NCBI RefSeq assembly: GCF_004331435.1
Contig: NZ_SJKA01000005.1
Coordinates: forward strand, 186,001-250,000
Source: Kribbella sindirgiensis
Lineage (GTDB): Bacteria > Actinomycetota > Actinomycetes > Propionibacteriales > Kribbellaceae
Reading direction: 5' to 3'
DNA length: 64,000 bases
Part shown: positions 54,267 to 63,055 of the stretch, one piece after another
Numbering within the stretch: position 1 is the first letter of the stretch
How the letters are laid out: every line of letters begins with the position of its first letter
Program-made: the position numbers and the translations under genes
The notes under the pieces: model-generated
What the model saw: only the letters and a program-made list of their open reading frames with translations
Databases searched by the model: none
Told to the model about the DNA's origin: nothing

Positions 54267-55165
54267 CCCTTGCCTCCCGTCGAACCGGTGTAGAGCCGGG
54301 ACCGCCACACCAGCACGATCGCCACGACGACCAGCTCGACCGCGCCCATCACCATCGCGATCGCCGACGCGTACGAGTAGTCGTACTGCTCGTACGCCGC
54401 CTGGTATGCCGCCAGCGAGATGACCCGCGTGGATCCGGCCGGGTTACCGACCAGCACCGCGGACGGGAAGACCGAGAACGCGAGTACGAATGTCAACAAA
54501 AAGGTTGTCGCCAATCCGGGCGCGAGCAACGGGAGGGTGATCCGCCGGAACCGCTGCGCCCGGGAGGCGCCGAGCGTCGCCGCGGCCCGCTCCAGGGTCG
54601 GGTCGATCCCGCTCAGGTACGACAGCACCAGCAGGAACGCGAACGGGAACCCGGTGATGACCAGCGAGAAGAAGACGCCCCAGTAGTTGTTCGTCAGGCG
54701 GATCGGATCGTCGACAATGTGCAGGCTGAGCAGGATCCGGTTGAGCCAGCCGGTCGGACCGAGGTAGTTGAGCAGACCCTGCGCGGTGAGCACGGTCCCG
54801 AGCGTGATCGGGACGACGAGGATCGTGGTCAGCAGCCGCTTGCCGCGGAACCGGCCGCGGAGGCGAAACGCGATCGGTACGGCGGCCAGCACGTTCAGCA
54901 GCGCTGCGGGAAGCGCGATCTTCAGCGTGGTCGCGACCGTGTCGCGCTGGTACGCGTCGCCGAAGAACTTGTCGTAGTTGGCCAGCACGCCGCCGCCGTT
55001 CGCCGGCTGGAACGAGAGACTCAGCCCGTACAGGAACGGGTAGACGAACAGCAGCAGGACGAAGACCGTGGCCGGGAGCAACAACCAGAGGCGGCGGTCG
55101 ACACCACGCTCGGCCAGCCTGTGCTGCCATGTCGGTTGGGATGTTTGCTGCGGGATCGCGCTCAT
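54263..55165 (-). CDS. ABC transporter permease (PotB-like)
   Basis: 300 aa with about six membrane segments; EAA loop as ERAAATLGASRAQRFRRITLPL. First permease of the pair. It carries two near-palindromes resembling the regional motif (ATGTCAACAA at 54490 and TCGTCGACAA near 54709) although it belongs to a LacI-linked operon. Confidence 0.9.
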   Translation of the reverse strand: MSAIPQQTSQPTWQHRLAERGVDRRLWLLLPATVFVLLLFVYPFLYGLSLSFQPANGGGVLANYDKFFGDAYQRDTVATTLKIALPAALLNVLAAVPIAFRLRGRFRGKRLLTTILVVPITLGTVLTAQGLLNYLGPTGWLNRILLSLHIVDDPIRLTNNYWGVFFSLVITGFPFAFLLVLSYLSGIDPTLERAAATLGASRAQRFRRITLPLLAPGLATTFLLTFVLAFSVFPSAVLVGNPAGSTRVISLAAYQAAYEQYDYSYASAIAMVMGAVELVVVAIVLVWRSRLYTGSTGGKG

Positions 55166-56208
55166 GACGGGTACACCAGGAGCCGCCCGGGCGTGACCGT
55201 CAGCGCCACCTGCTCCCCCGCGTCGACCCGCTGCTCGGTCCGCACGTGCAAGCGAACCTCATCGTCGAGCACCACCTCGACCGCGCGCTCACGACCCTGG
55301 TACTCGACGACCTCGACGAGTCCTTTCACGCCTTCGTCGCTGAGCTTGATGTCCTCCGGACGCACGGCAGCGATCACGTCGTCCCCCAGCCCGACAGCGC
55401 CCTGCGCGGAGCCGCGGACCGGCGTACCGCCGAGGTCGACGGTCACCTGGTCGCCGTTCAGCTGGGAAATCTTCAGCGGCAGCAGATTGCGGTAGCCCAT
55501 GAAGTCGGCGACGTGCCAGGTCGACGGCTTGGTGTGGACCTCCTCGGGGGTGCCGAGCTGCTGCACCTTGCCCTGCCGCATGACGACCAGCCGGTCGGCC
55601 ATGCTGAGCGCCTCTTCCTGGTCGTGCGTGACGTACACGGTGGTCAGCCCGAGCGACTGGTGCAGGCGGCGGATCTCGGTGCGCATCTCGAGCCGGAGCT
55701 TGGCGTCCAGGTTGCTCAGCGGCTCGTCCATCAGCACCAGCGACGGTTCGAGGACGGTCGCACGGGCGATCGCGACCCGCTGCTGCTGACCGCCGGACAG
55801 CTGGCCGGGCAGCTTGCTCGCGTGCTCGGTCAGCTGCACCATCTCGATCGCCTCGGTGGTCCGCCGCCGGACGTCGTCCTTCGGCAGGTGCCGCATCCGC
55901 AGGCCGAAGGCGATGTTGTCGCGGACGGTCAGGTGCGGGAACAGCGCATAGTTCTGGAACACCATGCCGAAACCGCGTTTCTCCGGCGGCAGCGTGTCGA
56001 TCCGCTGGTCGTCCTGCCAGATCGCGCCCGCGGTCAACGGGAGCAGGCCGGCCAGGCAGTTCAGCGCGGTCGACTTTCCACAACCGGACGGACCGAGCAG
56101 GGCGATGAACTCGCCCCGCTCGATGGTCAGATCGAGCCCGGCGAGTGCGTCCGCCGTACCGAACCGGCGGCTCACGCCGTCGAGCCGGAGCTGGTCGAAT
56201 CCACTCAC
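55162..56208 (-). CDS. ABC transporter ATP-binding protein (PotA/UgpC/MalK-type)
   Basis: 348 aa. Walker A GPSGCGKSTAL, signature LSGGQQQRVAIARA, Walker B LVLMDEPLSNLDAKLR, switch His in YVTHDQEEAL, and a C-terminal TOBE domain (about residues 265-345). It drives import by the two permeases. The regulatory TOBE domain fits polyamine/iron- or sugar-type importers. Confidence 0.93.
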   Translation of the reverse strand: MSGFDQLRLDGVSRRFGTADALAGLDLTIERGEFIALLGPSGCGKSTALNCLAGLLPLTAGAIWQDDQRIDTLPPEKRGFGMVFQNYALFPHLTVRDNIAFGLRMRHLPKDDVRRRTTEAIEMVQLTEHASKLPGQLSGGQQQRVAIARATVLEPSLVLMDEPLSNLDAKLRLEMRTEIRRLHQSLGLTTVYVTHDQEEALSMADRLVVMRQGKVQQLGTPEEVHTKPSTWHVADFMGYRNLLPLKISQLNGDQVTVDLGGTPVRGSAQGAVGLGDDVIAAVRPEDIKLSDEGVKGLVEVVEYQGRERAVEVVLDDEVRLHVRTEQRVDAGEQVALTVTPGRLLVYPS

Positions 56209-57422
56209 GACTTCTTCACCTTGCTGCCGCCGACCTCACGGTCCCACTTGTCGAAGGCAGCCACCAGCGCCTTCGCGTCCAGCGGTACCTCTGTCGGATT
56301 GTCGGCAATCAACTTGTCGTATTCCGGGCGGCCGAACTCGGTGATCGCGTCCTTGCTCTCCTGCGGCGCCTGCGACAGCTCGACACCCTTGATCGCCGGC
56401 CCCGGGTAGAAGTACCCCTTGTCGTACGCCTTGGCCTGCTGCTCGGGCGTCAGCATGAACTGCAGCAGCTGCAGGATCGCCGCCTGCTTGTCGGTCGACA
56501 CACCCTTCGGTACGACGGCGTAGTGCGCGTCGGTGACCCAGTGGAAGCCCTGGATCGGCGTGATCGCGGCCTCCTTCGGGACCGTGCCGAGGACCCGCGG
56601 GTTGATGTCCCAGCCCGTGGTCGACGCGATGACGTTGGCCGAACCGTTGGCGAGCGCCTTCATCGTGTCGGCGGTGCCGGACGGGTAGAAGTCGACGTAC
56701 TGGTTGAGTTCCTTCAGGTACGCCCAGGTCTTGTCCCAGCCGTTCACCGGGTCCTTCGGGTCCTTGTCGCCGAGGATGTACGGCAGGCCCATCAGGAAGG
56801 TGCGGCCGGGGCCGGAGTTCGCGGGCCGGGCGTACGTGACCTTGCCCTTGTTGGCCTTCGCGTAGGCGAGCAGGTCGTCGGCGGTCTTCGGCGGCGACGG
56901 CACCTTCGACGGCATGTACTCGAGCAGCGGCCCGGACGGGTAGTAGGTGACCGTCACCCCTTCCTTGCCGCCCAGTTCCTGCATCTTCGCTGCGGGCGGC
57001 AGGTAGTCCTTCATCCCGGGCAGGCGGTCCGAGTATTTCGTCAGCAGGTCGGTCCACAGGCCCTGCTCGCGGCCGGCGGCGAGACCGTCGGTGCCGGTCA
57101 GCACCAGGTCGATGTCGACCCGGTTCGCGTTCTGCTGGGCCTTGATCTTGCCGGCCAGCTCGGGGGCGGGTCCTTTCGAGTACGTGACCTTCGAGATCAC
57201 GTCCGAGTGCTGCTGGACGAAGTCGTCGATCATGCCCTGGGTCAGCTGCAGGTTCCCGGCGACGTCGAGAATGTTCAGCGTCACGGCCTTGGCCGGCTTC
57301 TCGGGTACCTCGCCACCGCTCTCGGCTGCGGGTTTGTTCGGCGCCGGGGCGCCGCAGGCGATCAACGCGGCGAGCGCGGCCACCAGACCGGTCGCCGCGG
57401 TCAACTTCCGGTGCAGATGCAT
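56205..57422 (-). CDS. ABC transporter substrate-binding lipoprotein (family 1)
   Basis: 405 aa from ATG 57422. Signal peptide with lipobox LIAC (cleavage before Cys about residue 23), then a type 2 periplasmic-binding fold (VTYSKGPAPELAGKIKAQQN, SGPGRTFLMGLPYILG, VNGWDKTWAYLKELN). Anchored to the outer face of the membrane, it captures the ligand for the ABC importer. The ligand is likely a uronate, an oligouronide or polyol, judged from uxaC and the fructuronate reductase; the transporter class is unusual for sugars. Confidence 0.88.
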   Translation of the reverse strand: MHLHRKLTAATGLVAALAALIACGAPAPNKPAAESGGEVPEKPAKAVTLNILDVAGNLQLTQGMIDDFVQQHSDVISKVTYSKGPAPELAGKIKAQQNANRVDIDLVLTGTDGLAAGREQGLWTDLLTKYSDRLPGMKDYLPPAAKMQELGGKEGVTVTYYPSGPLLEYMPSKVPSPPKTADDLLAYAKANKGKVTYARPANSGPGRTFLMGLPYILGDKDPKDPVNGWDKTWAYLKELNQYVDFYPSGTADTMKALANGSANVIASTTGWDINPRVLGTVPKEAAITPIQGFHWVTDAHYAVVPKGVSTDKQAAILQLLQFMLTPEQQAKAYDKGYFYPGPAIKGVELSQAPQESKDAITEFGRPEYDKLIADNPTEVPLDAKALVAAFDKWDREVGGSKVKKS

Positions 57423-57479
57423 CGGGTCTCTCCTCGGATCAAGGGCGGCCCGGCACAGCGTCCCCACTGGCCGGGTTGA

Positions 57480-58475
57480 TCACTTCTGTGGTGCTGGTCC
57501 GGTCGAGTCCCGGACGATCAGTTCCCCGTGCAGTTCCCCGTGCTTCGAGCCTTCGGCCGCGCCGTCCGGGTCGTCGAGCATCGCCAGCAGCAGCTCGACG
57601 GCGATCCGGCCGGCCTCCTGTTTCGGCAGCCGGACCGTGGTCAGCGCCGGCCGGGCCATCCTGGACATCGCGATGTCGTCGACCCCGACCACGCTCAGGT
57701 CTCCCGGGACCGAGATCCCGCGGCTGTGCAGGCGGGCCAGCAGACCGATCGCGACCAGGTCGTTGTAGGCCACGACCGCGGTGGCGCCGGTGGCGACCAC
57801 CTGGTCCGCGGCCGCCATCCCGCCTTCGTACGTCGGCGCGAAGTTGCCGACCGGAGCGAGCTCGGCCCGCAGCGCCTCGACCGCGTTCCGCAGCCCGAAG
57901 CCGCGGTGCTGGGTCGACCACGAGGTCGCCGGTCCACCGACCCACGCGATCCGGCGGTGGCCGAGGGCGACGAGGTGGGCGACGGCCTGCCGCATCCCGT
58001 CCTCGTTGTCGTAGGCAACGCCCGGCAACCCGACGGCGGTGCGGTTGACGAGGACGACGGTGGTGTTCTGGGCGATGGCCGCGAGTTCTTCGTCACTCGC
58101 CCGCGGCGAGCACAGCACGACGCCGTCGACCTGCTTGGACAGTGCCCGCACCAGCCCGGCCTCGGCCGCCGGGTCCTCGTCGGTGTCCGCGACGAACACG
58201 GCGACGTCGTGGTGGCGGGCCCGGGCCTGCACGCCTTTGGTGAGGCTGGCGAAGAACGGGTTGGCCAGATCCGGCACGACCAGGCCGATGGTGCCGGTCC
58301 GGCCGGTGATCAGGCCGCGGGCCGCACGGTTGGGCTCGTAGCCGAGCTGCTCGACCGCGGCGGCGACGCGGGCCCGCGTGGTCGCGTTGACCATCTCGGG
58401 CAGCGAGAGCGCGCGCGACACCGTGGACGGCGATACGCCGGCCAGCCGCGCCACATCCCGGATCGTTGCTGTCAC
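57480..58475 (-). CDS. LacI family transcriptional regulator
   Basis: 331 aa from GTG 58475. LacI-type HTH with hinge (ATIRDVARLAGVSPSTVSRA, then AARGLITGRTGTIGLVVPDL), followed by a periplasmic-binding-like effector domain. It lies 57 bp before the binding-protein gene on the same strand, so it may lead that operon, and is divergent from uxaC. Two CTGCAANNNNTTGCAG palindromes in front of it are its likely operators; a uronate may be the inducer. Confidence 0.9.
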   Translation of the reverse strand: MTATIRDVARLAGVSPSTVSRALSLPEMVNATTRARVAAAVEQLGYEPNRAARGLITGRTGTIGLVVPDLANPFFASLTKGVQARARHHDVAVFVADTDEDPAAEAGLVRALSKQVDGVVLCSPRASDEELAAIAQNTTVVLVNRTAVGLPGVAYDNEDGMRQAVAHLVALGHRRIAWVGGPATSWSTQHRGFGLRNAVEALRAELAPVGNFAPTYEGGMAAADQVVATGATAVVAYNDLVAIGLLARLHSRGISVPGDLSVVGVDDIAMSRMARPALTTVRLPKQEAGRIAVELLLAMLDDPDGAAEGSKHGELHGELIVRDSTGPAPQK

Positions 58476-58485
58476 GCCGGTGAGT

Positions 58486-58501
58486 CTGCAATCGGTTGCA
58501 G
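58486..58501. promoter_or_regulatory. LacI-type operator 1
   Basis: CTGCAATCGGTTGCAG, symmetric arms CTGCAA/TTGCAG, 10 bp before the lacI start. Identical arms occur at 58554-58569, 68 bp away; this suits a dimeric repressor binding twice, possibly with looping, to control both divergent promoters. Confidence 0.82.
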
Positions 58502-58553
58502 TCTGTGTCAAGCGGTTGCCCGCTGGACACTCACTTGTGCTGACAAGGTGCGA

Positions 58554-58569
58554 CTGCAATCCTTTGCAG
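58554..58569. promoter_or_regulatory. LacI-type operator 2
   Basis: CTGCAATCCTTTGCAG, 42 bp before the uxaC start. Same arms as operator 1. It probably overlaps the uxaC promoter or transcription start. Confidence 0.82.
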
Positions 58570-58611
58570 AACACGTTTCAAGATGCGCTTCTGCCCAGTA
58601 TCGGAGGACAC

Positions 58612-60033
58612 ATGCCGAAGGCCCTGCAGCCTCATCCGGACCGCGCGCTGCCGGCCGGCGCCGCACGGGAGGTCGCCCGCCGGATCCACGCCTCGACGAA
58701 GGACCTGCCGCTGCTGTGCCTGCACGGTCACGTCGACATCGGGCTGTTCGCCACCGACGTGCCGTTCGGGAACCCGGCCGAGCTGCTGGTCGTGCCGGAC
58801 CACTACGTGACCCGGATGCTGGTCTCCCAGGGCGTCTCCCCGGACAAGCTCGGCCTCCCCCGCCGCGACGGCAAGCAGACCGCCCAAGAAGGTTCAGCAC
58901 AGCCGCGCGAGATCTGGCGGGAGTTCTGCGCCAACTGGCACCTGTTCCTCGGCACCCCGAGCCGCTACTGGCTGGAGCACGAGTTCGCGGAGGTCCTCGG
59001 CCTCACCGTGCACCCGTCCGCCGAGACCGCCGACGAGCTCTACGACCAGATCTCGGAGCGGATTGCGAAGCCCGACTTCCGCCCGCGGGCCCTGCTCGAC
59101 CGCTTCAACATCGAGCTGATCTCCACCACCGACGCGGCGACCGACGACCTCGCCCAGCACGCGAAGCTCGCCGCGGACCTGCCGGGCCGTGTGGTCCCCA
59201 CCTTCCGCCCGGATGCGGTCGCCCACGTCGACCGGGACGGCTGGCCCGCACTGATCACACAGCTCGGCGCGCTGGCCGACGTCGACACCTCGACGTACGA
59301 CGGGTTCCTGCAGGCGATCCGGCAGCGTCGGCAGGCGTTCATCGCGGCAGGAGCGCGCGCCACCGACCACGGTCACCTGAGCGCAGCCGCCGTACCGCTG
59401 ACCGATGCGGAAGCGCAAAGGATCTACGCCGGTGCGCTGAAGGGTGACGTGACGCCGGGGGACGCCGAGGCGTTCGCGGGGCACATGCTGTACCAGTCGG
59501 CGGTGATGTCGGCCGAGGACGGTCTGGTGATGCAGCTGCACCCCGGCGTACTGCGGGACCACGACCCGGCGATCTTCGCGACGTACGGGCCGGACCAGGG
59601 ACACGACATCCCGGTGGCGACCGAGTTCACGCGGTCACTGCGGCCGGTGCTCGAGCGGTTCGGGCATGTCGAGGGCTTCCGGCTGGTGCTGTTCACCGTC
59701 GACGAGACGGTCTACAGCAGGGAGCTGGCGCCGCTGGCGGGCGTCTACCCGGCGGTGCGACTCGGTGCGCCGTGGTGGTTCCTGGACAGCCCCGACGGCA
59801 TGCGCCGGTTCCGCGAGCTCGTCACCGAGACCGCGGGCTTCTACAACATGAGCGGCTTCGTCGACGACACCCGCGCGTACCTGTCGATTCCGGCGCGGCA
59901 CGACCTGGCCCGCCGAATCGACGCCGGTTACCTGGCCGACCTCGTCGTACAGCACCGGCTGGACGAGGACGACGCGCTGCAGGTCGCGAAGGCCCTCGCG
60001 TACGACCTCGCCCGGGACACGTACCTCACCTGA
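58612..60033 (+). CDS. uxaC: Glucuronate isomerase
   Basis: 473 aa, ATG 58612 with GGAGGA at 58603-58608. UxaC-family TIM-barrel amidohydrolase relative: LLCLHGHVDIGLFA with the first His pair, WREFCANWHLFLGTPSRYWLE, DRFNIELISTTDAATDD and PWWFLDSPDGMRRFRE. It isomerises D-glucuronate to D-fructuronate (and galacturonate to tagaturonate). Divergent from lacI; the next pathway step could be the reductase at 52042. Mannonate dehydratase is not in the window. Confidence 0.93.
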   Translation: MPKALQPHPDRALPAGAAREVARRIHASTKDLPLLCLHGHVDIGLFATDVPFGNPAELLVVPDHYVTRMLVSQGVSPDKLGLPRRDGKQTAQEGSAQPREIWREFCANWHLFLGTPSRYWLEHEFAEVLGLTVHPSAETADELYDQISERIAKPDFRPRALLDRFNIELISTTDAATDDLAQHAKLAADLPGRVVPTFRPDAVAHVDRDGWPALITQLGALADVDTSTYDGFLQAIRQRRQAFIAAGARATDHGHLSAAAVPLTDAEAQRIYAGALKGDVTPGDAEAFAGHMLYQSAVMSAEDGLVMQLHPGVLRDHDPAIFATYGPDQGHDIPVATEFTRSLRPVLERFGHVEGFRLVLFTVDETVYSRELAPLAGVYPAVRLGAPWWFLDSPDGMRRFRELVTETAGFYNMSGFVDDTRAYLSIPARHDLARRIDAGYLADLVVQHRLDEDDALQVAKALAYDLARDTYLT

Positions 60034-60059
60034 GGCCTCACCTGAGGCCTCGCCTGAGG

Positions 60060-61442
60060 TCAGCGTCCCCGGACGTCCGGGGACCGCCTGGTGCCACTGC
60101 CAGGGCGGGAGGGAGCGGCCGCACCCGCTTGCGTCGGTCGCCCCTCCCAACCTGTGGCAGCTCTGCCCATGGCATCGGCAGCGGAGTGATACGCGTCGAC
60201 CTCGGCCACGATCCTCTTGATCTCGGCCTCGCCGCCGGCCTTCTCGGCCAGGTCTCCGAAGGTCCGGATGATGTCCTCGGGCGCCGAGCGGTACGGCGAG
60301 CCAGGCCCCTGGTAGAACCCGTACCGGCTGATCATCTCGCCGCTCAGGTCCGAGAGCGCGACCGTCGCACCGGTCCGCTCGTACGTGACCTGGAAGTCGG
60401 CGCTCCCGCGCGTCTCGTCCCGGAACGGCGACTCCTGGAACCCTCGGCTCGTCTGTGCCTGGACCGAGTACCGGTGGTCGCCGGCGCCGATGTAGTCCGT
60501 GATCCCGTGGCGGGTCGAGACGAACCCCGCCGCCCGGACCGACTCACCGAGTTCGGCATGCGTCAGGCCGAGCTTCCGGACCACGTCGTTGTCCCGGGCC
60601 ATCGTCGCGAGCAGCTTGTCGCCGCGGCCGAGAAACCCCGCCTGCGAGGCGTCGAAGTCGCGGGGCGAGTCCCAGCCTGCCGGGCGCATCCACGCCTCCA
60701 CCCGCTCGACGGACTGGCCGTTGAGTTCGGTCAGGCCGCGGATCGTCTCGGTGTCGTTCTCGCCGCCGACCACGAACCCGCTCGGCTCCACGGAGCGCGG
60801 GATCTCGGGCAGGCCGAGTTCCGCCGAGGTCGCCGCACGCGTCATCTCCGCGTCGACGGGGTGCAGGCTCGGCGCGATCAGCGTGTACGACATCCACTCG
60901 CCGTCCAGCCGGAGTGCTTCGACGGACTCGTCGTACACCGGGTGCTGCACCACTCGGTCGACCTCGGACCCGCGGACGACGTCGTCCATCTCGTACCCGC
61001 TCGCCGGCCAGTAGACGGACAGCCGGCCGTCGCGCAGTACCGCGGTCATCGAGGTGTCGTCGCGGTTGTACCGCCAGAGGTTCTCGGACAGCCGCTCGAA
61101 GTGCGAGTCGGTGAGTTGCTGCTCGAGCGGATCGTTGCTCGAGGCCAGCTCGTCGAGCTCCGCGACGGTCTGCGCATCCTCGGACCCGTATAGCCCGCCG
61201 GCGCTGCTGGCGGACCGGAACCGATCGGACGGCTCCCGCCCCGCGACGACCTCACGGTAGGCGAGCACCATCCCGCGGTACCGGCCGGGCGCGACGACCA
61301 GCGCCGCCACCTGTGCCGCGGGCAGTTCCACGTGCGGGACATGCAACCCGAGTCCGTCGGAACCGTTCTCCAGCAGGAATCCAGCCGCCAGCACGTGATG
61401 CCGTCCAACCAGCTCGAGCGAGGACCTGTCAGTGCGAGCCAT
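60060..61442 (-). CDS. Conserved protein of unknown function, tandem paralogue 1
   Basis: 460 aa from ATG 61442 (a TTG at 61451 is possible). I do not recognise the family. It aligns over most of its length with the next protein (61489-62955): shared blocks include EPSGFVVGGENDT, GLTELNGQSVE, MARDNDVVRKLGLTHAELGE, YGFYQGPGSPYRSAPEDI and RTFGDLAEKAGG. No signal peptide or membrane segment; the C-terminal 35 residues are Gly/Pro/Arg-rich and both proteins end in RSPDVRGR or PDIRGR. Cytoplasmic location is likely. Function unknown. Confidence 0.8.
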   Translation of the reverse strand: MARTDRSSLELVGRHHVLAAGFLLENGSDGLGLHVPHVELPAAQVAALVVAPGRYRGMVLAYREVVAGREPSDRFRSASSAGGLYGSEDAQTVAELDELASSNDPLEQQLTDSHFERLSENLWRYNRDDTSMTAVLRDGRLSVYWPASGYEMDDVVRGSEVDRVVQHPVYDESVEALRLDGEWMSYTLIAPSLHPVDAEMTRAATSAELGLPEIPRSVEPSGFVVGGENDTETIRGLTELNGQSVERVEAWMRPAGWDSPRDFDASQAGFLGRGDKLLATMARDNDVVRKLGLTHAELGESVRAAGFVSTRHGITDYIGAGDHRYSVQAQTSRGFQESPFRDETRGSADFQVTYERTGATVALSDLSGEMISRYGFYQGPGSPYRSAPEDIIRTFGDLAEKAGGEAEIKRIVAEVDAYHSAADAMGRAATGWEGRPTQAGAAAPSRPGSGTRRSPDVRGR

Positions 61443-61488
61443 GGGCGGCAACCTATCCGATCACGAAGTTCACACCTCGCCTGATGGA

Positions 61489-62955
61489 TCAACGCCCCCG
61501 GATGTCCGGTCCTTGCTTGCCACTGGTGCGGGCAGGACGGCCGTCGCCGTCGGTCCGGACGGCGTCGGCGACGCCGGCTGCAGACGTACGACGTTCGGCG
61601 GGTGCAGCCGACCTGGCGATCGCGTCGACCGTGGCGAAGTGCGCGTCGACCTCGGTCACGATCTGCGCGATCCGCTCCGGACCGCCGGCCTTCTCCGACA
61701 GATGCTCGAAGGTCCGGACGATGTCCTCGGGCGCCGACCGGTACGGCGTCCCAGGGCCCTGGTAGAACCCGTACCGGCCGATCATCGACCCGCCCAGATC
61801 GGACAGGCCGACGGTGCCGCCGGTCCGCCTGCTGGTGAGCGCATAGTTGCTGCTGCCGACCCTTCCGTCCCCGAACGGGTCCACCTGCACGCCCATCGAG
61901 CCCTGCGCCGCGATCTGGTAGCGGTGCTCGCCGGGCCCGACGTAGTCCTTGACACCGAACCGGGCGGACGCCGTGGTCACCATCCGCACCGCCTCGCCGA
62001 GCTCGGCGTGCGTGAGGCCGAGCCGGCGGACCACCTCGTTGTCGCGGGCCATGGTGGGCAGCAACTGGTCCTTCGGGCCCAGGAACCCTTCCTGTGAACG
62101 CTGGAAGTCGCGAGGCTCCGACGGGTGATCGACGTCGAACGGGCGCATCCAGGCCTCGAGCTCCTCGACCGGCTTTCCGTTGAGCTCGGTCAGGCCGAGG
62201 ATCAGGTCGGTGTCGTTCGCGCCTCCGATCACGAACCCGCTCGGGTCCACCGACGTCGTCTCCTCGGGCAGCAGTAGTTCGGCACGGCTCGCCGCGCGGG
62301 TCATCTCGACGTCCCGCGGGTGCGCGACGGGCTGCACCAGCCGGTACGACATCCACTCGCCGCTCAGGCGGAGTGCGTCCTCGGGTTCGCCTCGGTAGTC
62401 GGTCCCGCGCACCACACCACGGACCTGCGAGGTACGCAGTACGTCGTCCATCGCCGCGTGCCGGTGCCGGGTGTGGAAGCTCAGCTCGCCGTCGCGGAGG
62501 ATCGCGGTGATCGGGCTGCCGTCGCCGTCGTGCCGCCAGATGCCCGCGCAGACCGGCACGAAGCCCGTCTCCTCCAGTTGCCGATCGAACGGACGTCCGG
62601 TCGCGGCTGCGGCCGCGAGTGTGCGTTTGATCGGCTCGTCGCCGAACATCCCACCGCTGCTGCCCTCGCTCCAGTGCAGGTCGTAGGCGGCGGCGCCCGG
62701 ACGCGCGACGCGGTAGGCCAGGGTCGGCCCGCGCCTGCCAGGTTCCACGACGATCCCGATCAGCTGCTCGGCCGGCTCGGTCACCTGCGGAACATGGAGA
62801 TGCAGCCCTTCCGGGGTGGTCTCGATCAGAAAGCCCGCACCGAGGGCCAGGCCCGGACCGACCGACTCGACACCCGGCACACCGGTCGGCTTCGGCTCGA
62901 CGGCGGGCACCGCGCGACGCCGCTTCGATCGCAGGAATCCGGGCAGCTGGACCAT
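61489..62955 (-). CDS. Conserved protein of unknown function, tandem paralogue 2
   Basis: 488 aa from ATG 62955. Paralogue of the previous protein, with an extra basic N-terminus (LRSKRRRAVPAV). Shared blocks: DPSGFVIGGANDT, GLTELNGKPVEELEAWMRP, MARDNEVVRRLGLTHAELGE, YGFYQGPGTPYRSAPEDI. Both have a middle part with ILRDGELSFH / VLRDGRLSVY and GEWMSY. Separated by only 46 bp and in the same direction, so cotranscription is likely. Divergent from the beta-helix lipoprotein gene. No function can be assigned. Confidence 0.8.
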   Translation of the reverse strand: MVQLPGFLRSKRRRAVPAVEPKPTGVPGVESVGPGLALGAGFLIETTPEGLHLHVPQVTEPAEQLIGIVVEPGRRGPTLAYRVARPGAAAYDLHWSEGSSGGMFGDEPIKRTLAAAAATGRPFDRQLEETGFVPVCAGIWRHDGDGSPITAILRDGELSFHTRHRHAAMDDVLRTSQVRGVVRGTDYRGEPEDALRLSGEWMSYRLVQPVAHPRDVEMTRAASRAELLLPEETTSVDPSGFVIGGANDTDLILGLTELNGKPVEELEAWMRPFDVDHPSEPRDFQRSQEGFLGPKDQLLPTMARDNEVVRRLGLTHAELGEAVRMVTTASARFGVKDYVGPGEHRYQIAAQGSMGVQVDPFGDGRVGSSNYALTSRRTGGTVGLSDLGGSMIGRYGFYQGPGTPYRSAPEDIVRTFEHLSEKAGGPERIAQIVTEVDAHFATVDAIARSAAPAERRTSAAGVADAVRTDGDGRPARTSGKQGPDIRGR

Positions 62956-63055
62956 GGACCGAGAACCTAGCGCAGCACGCGGCATCCTGACGGAACCCAG
63001 GGACCGGTAAGGTCCCGGAGGTCTGGTACGGCGGGGGTGGCTGGAAGGGACGTTG

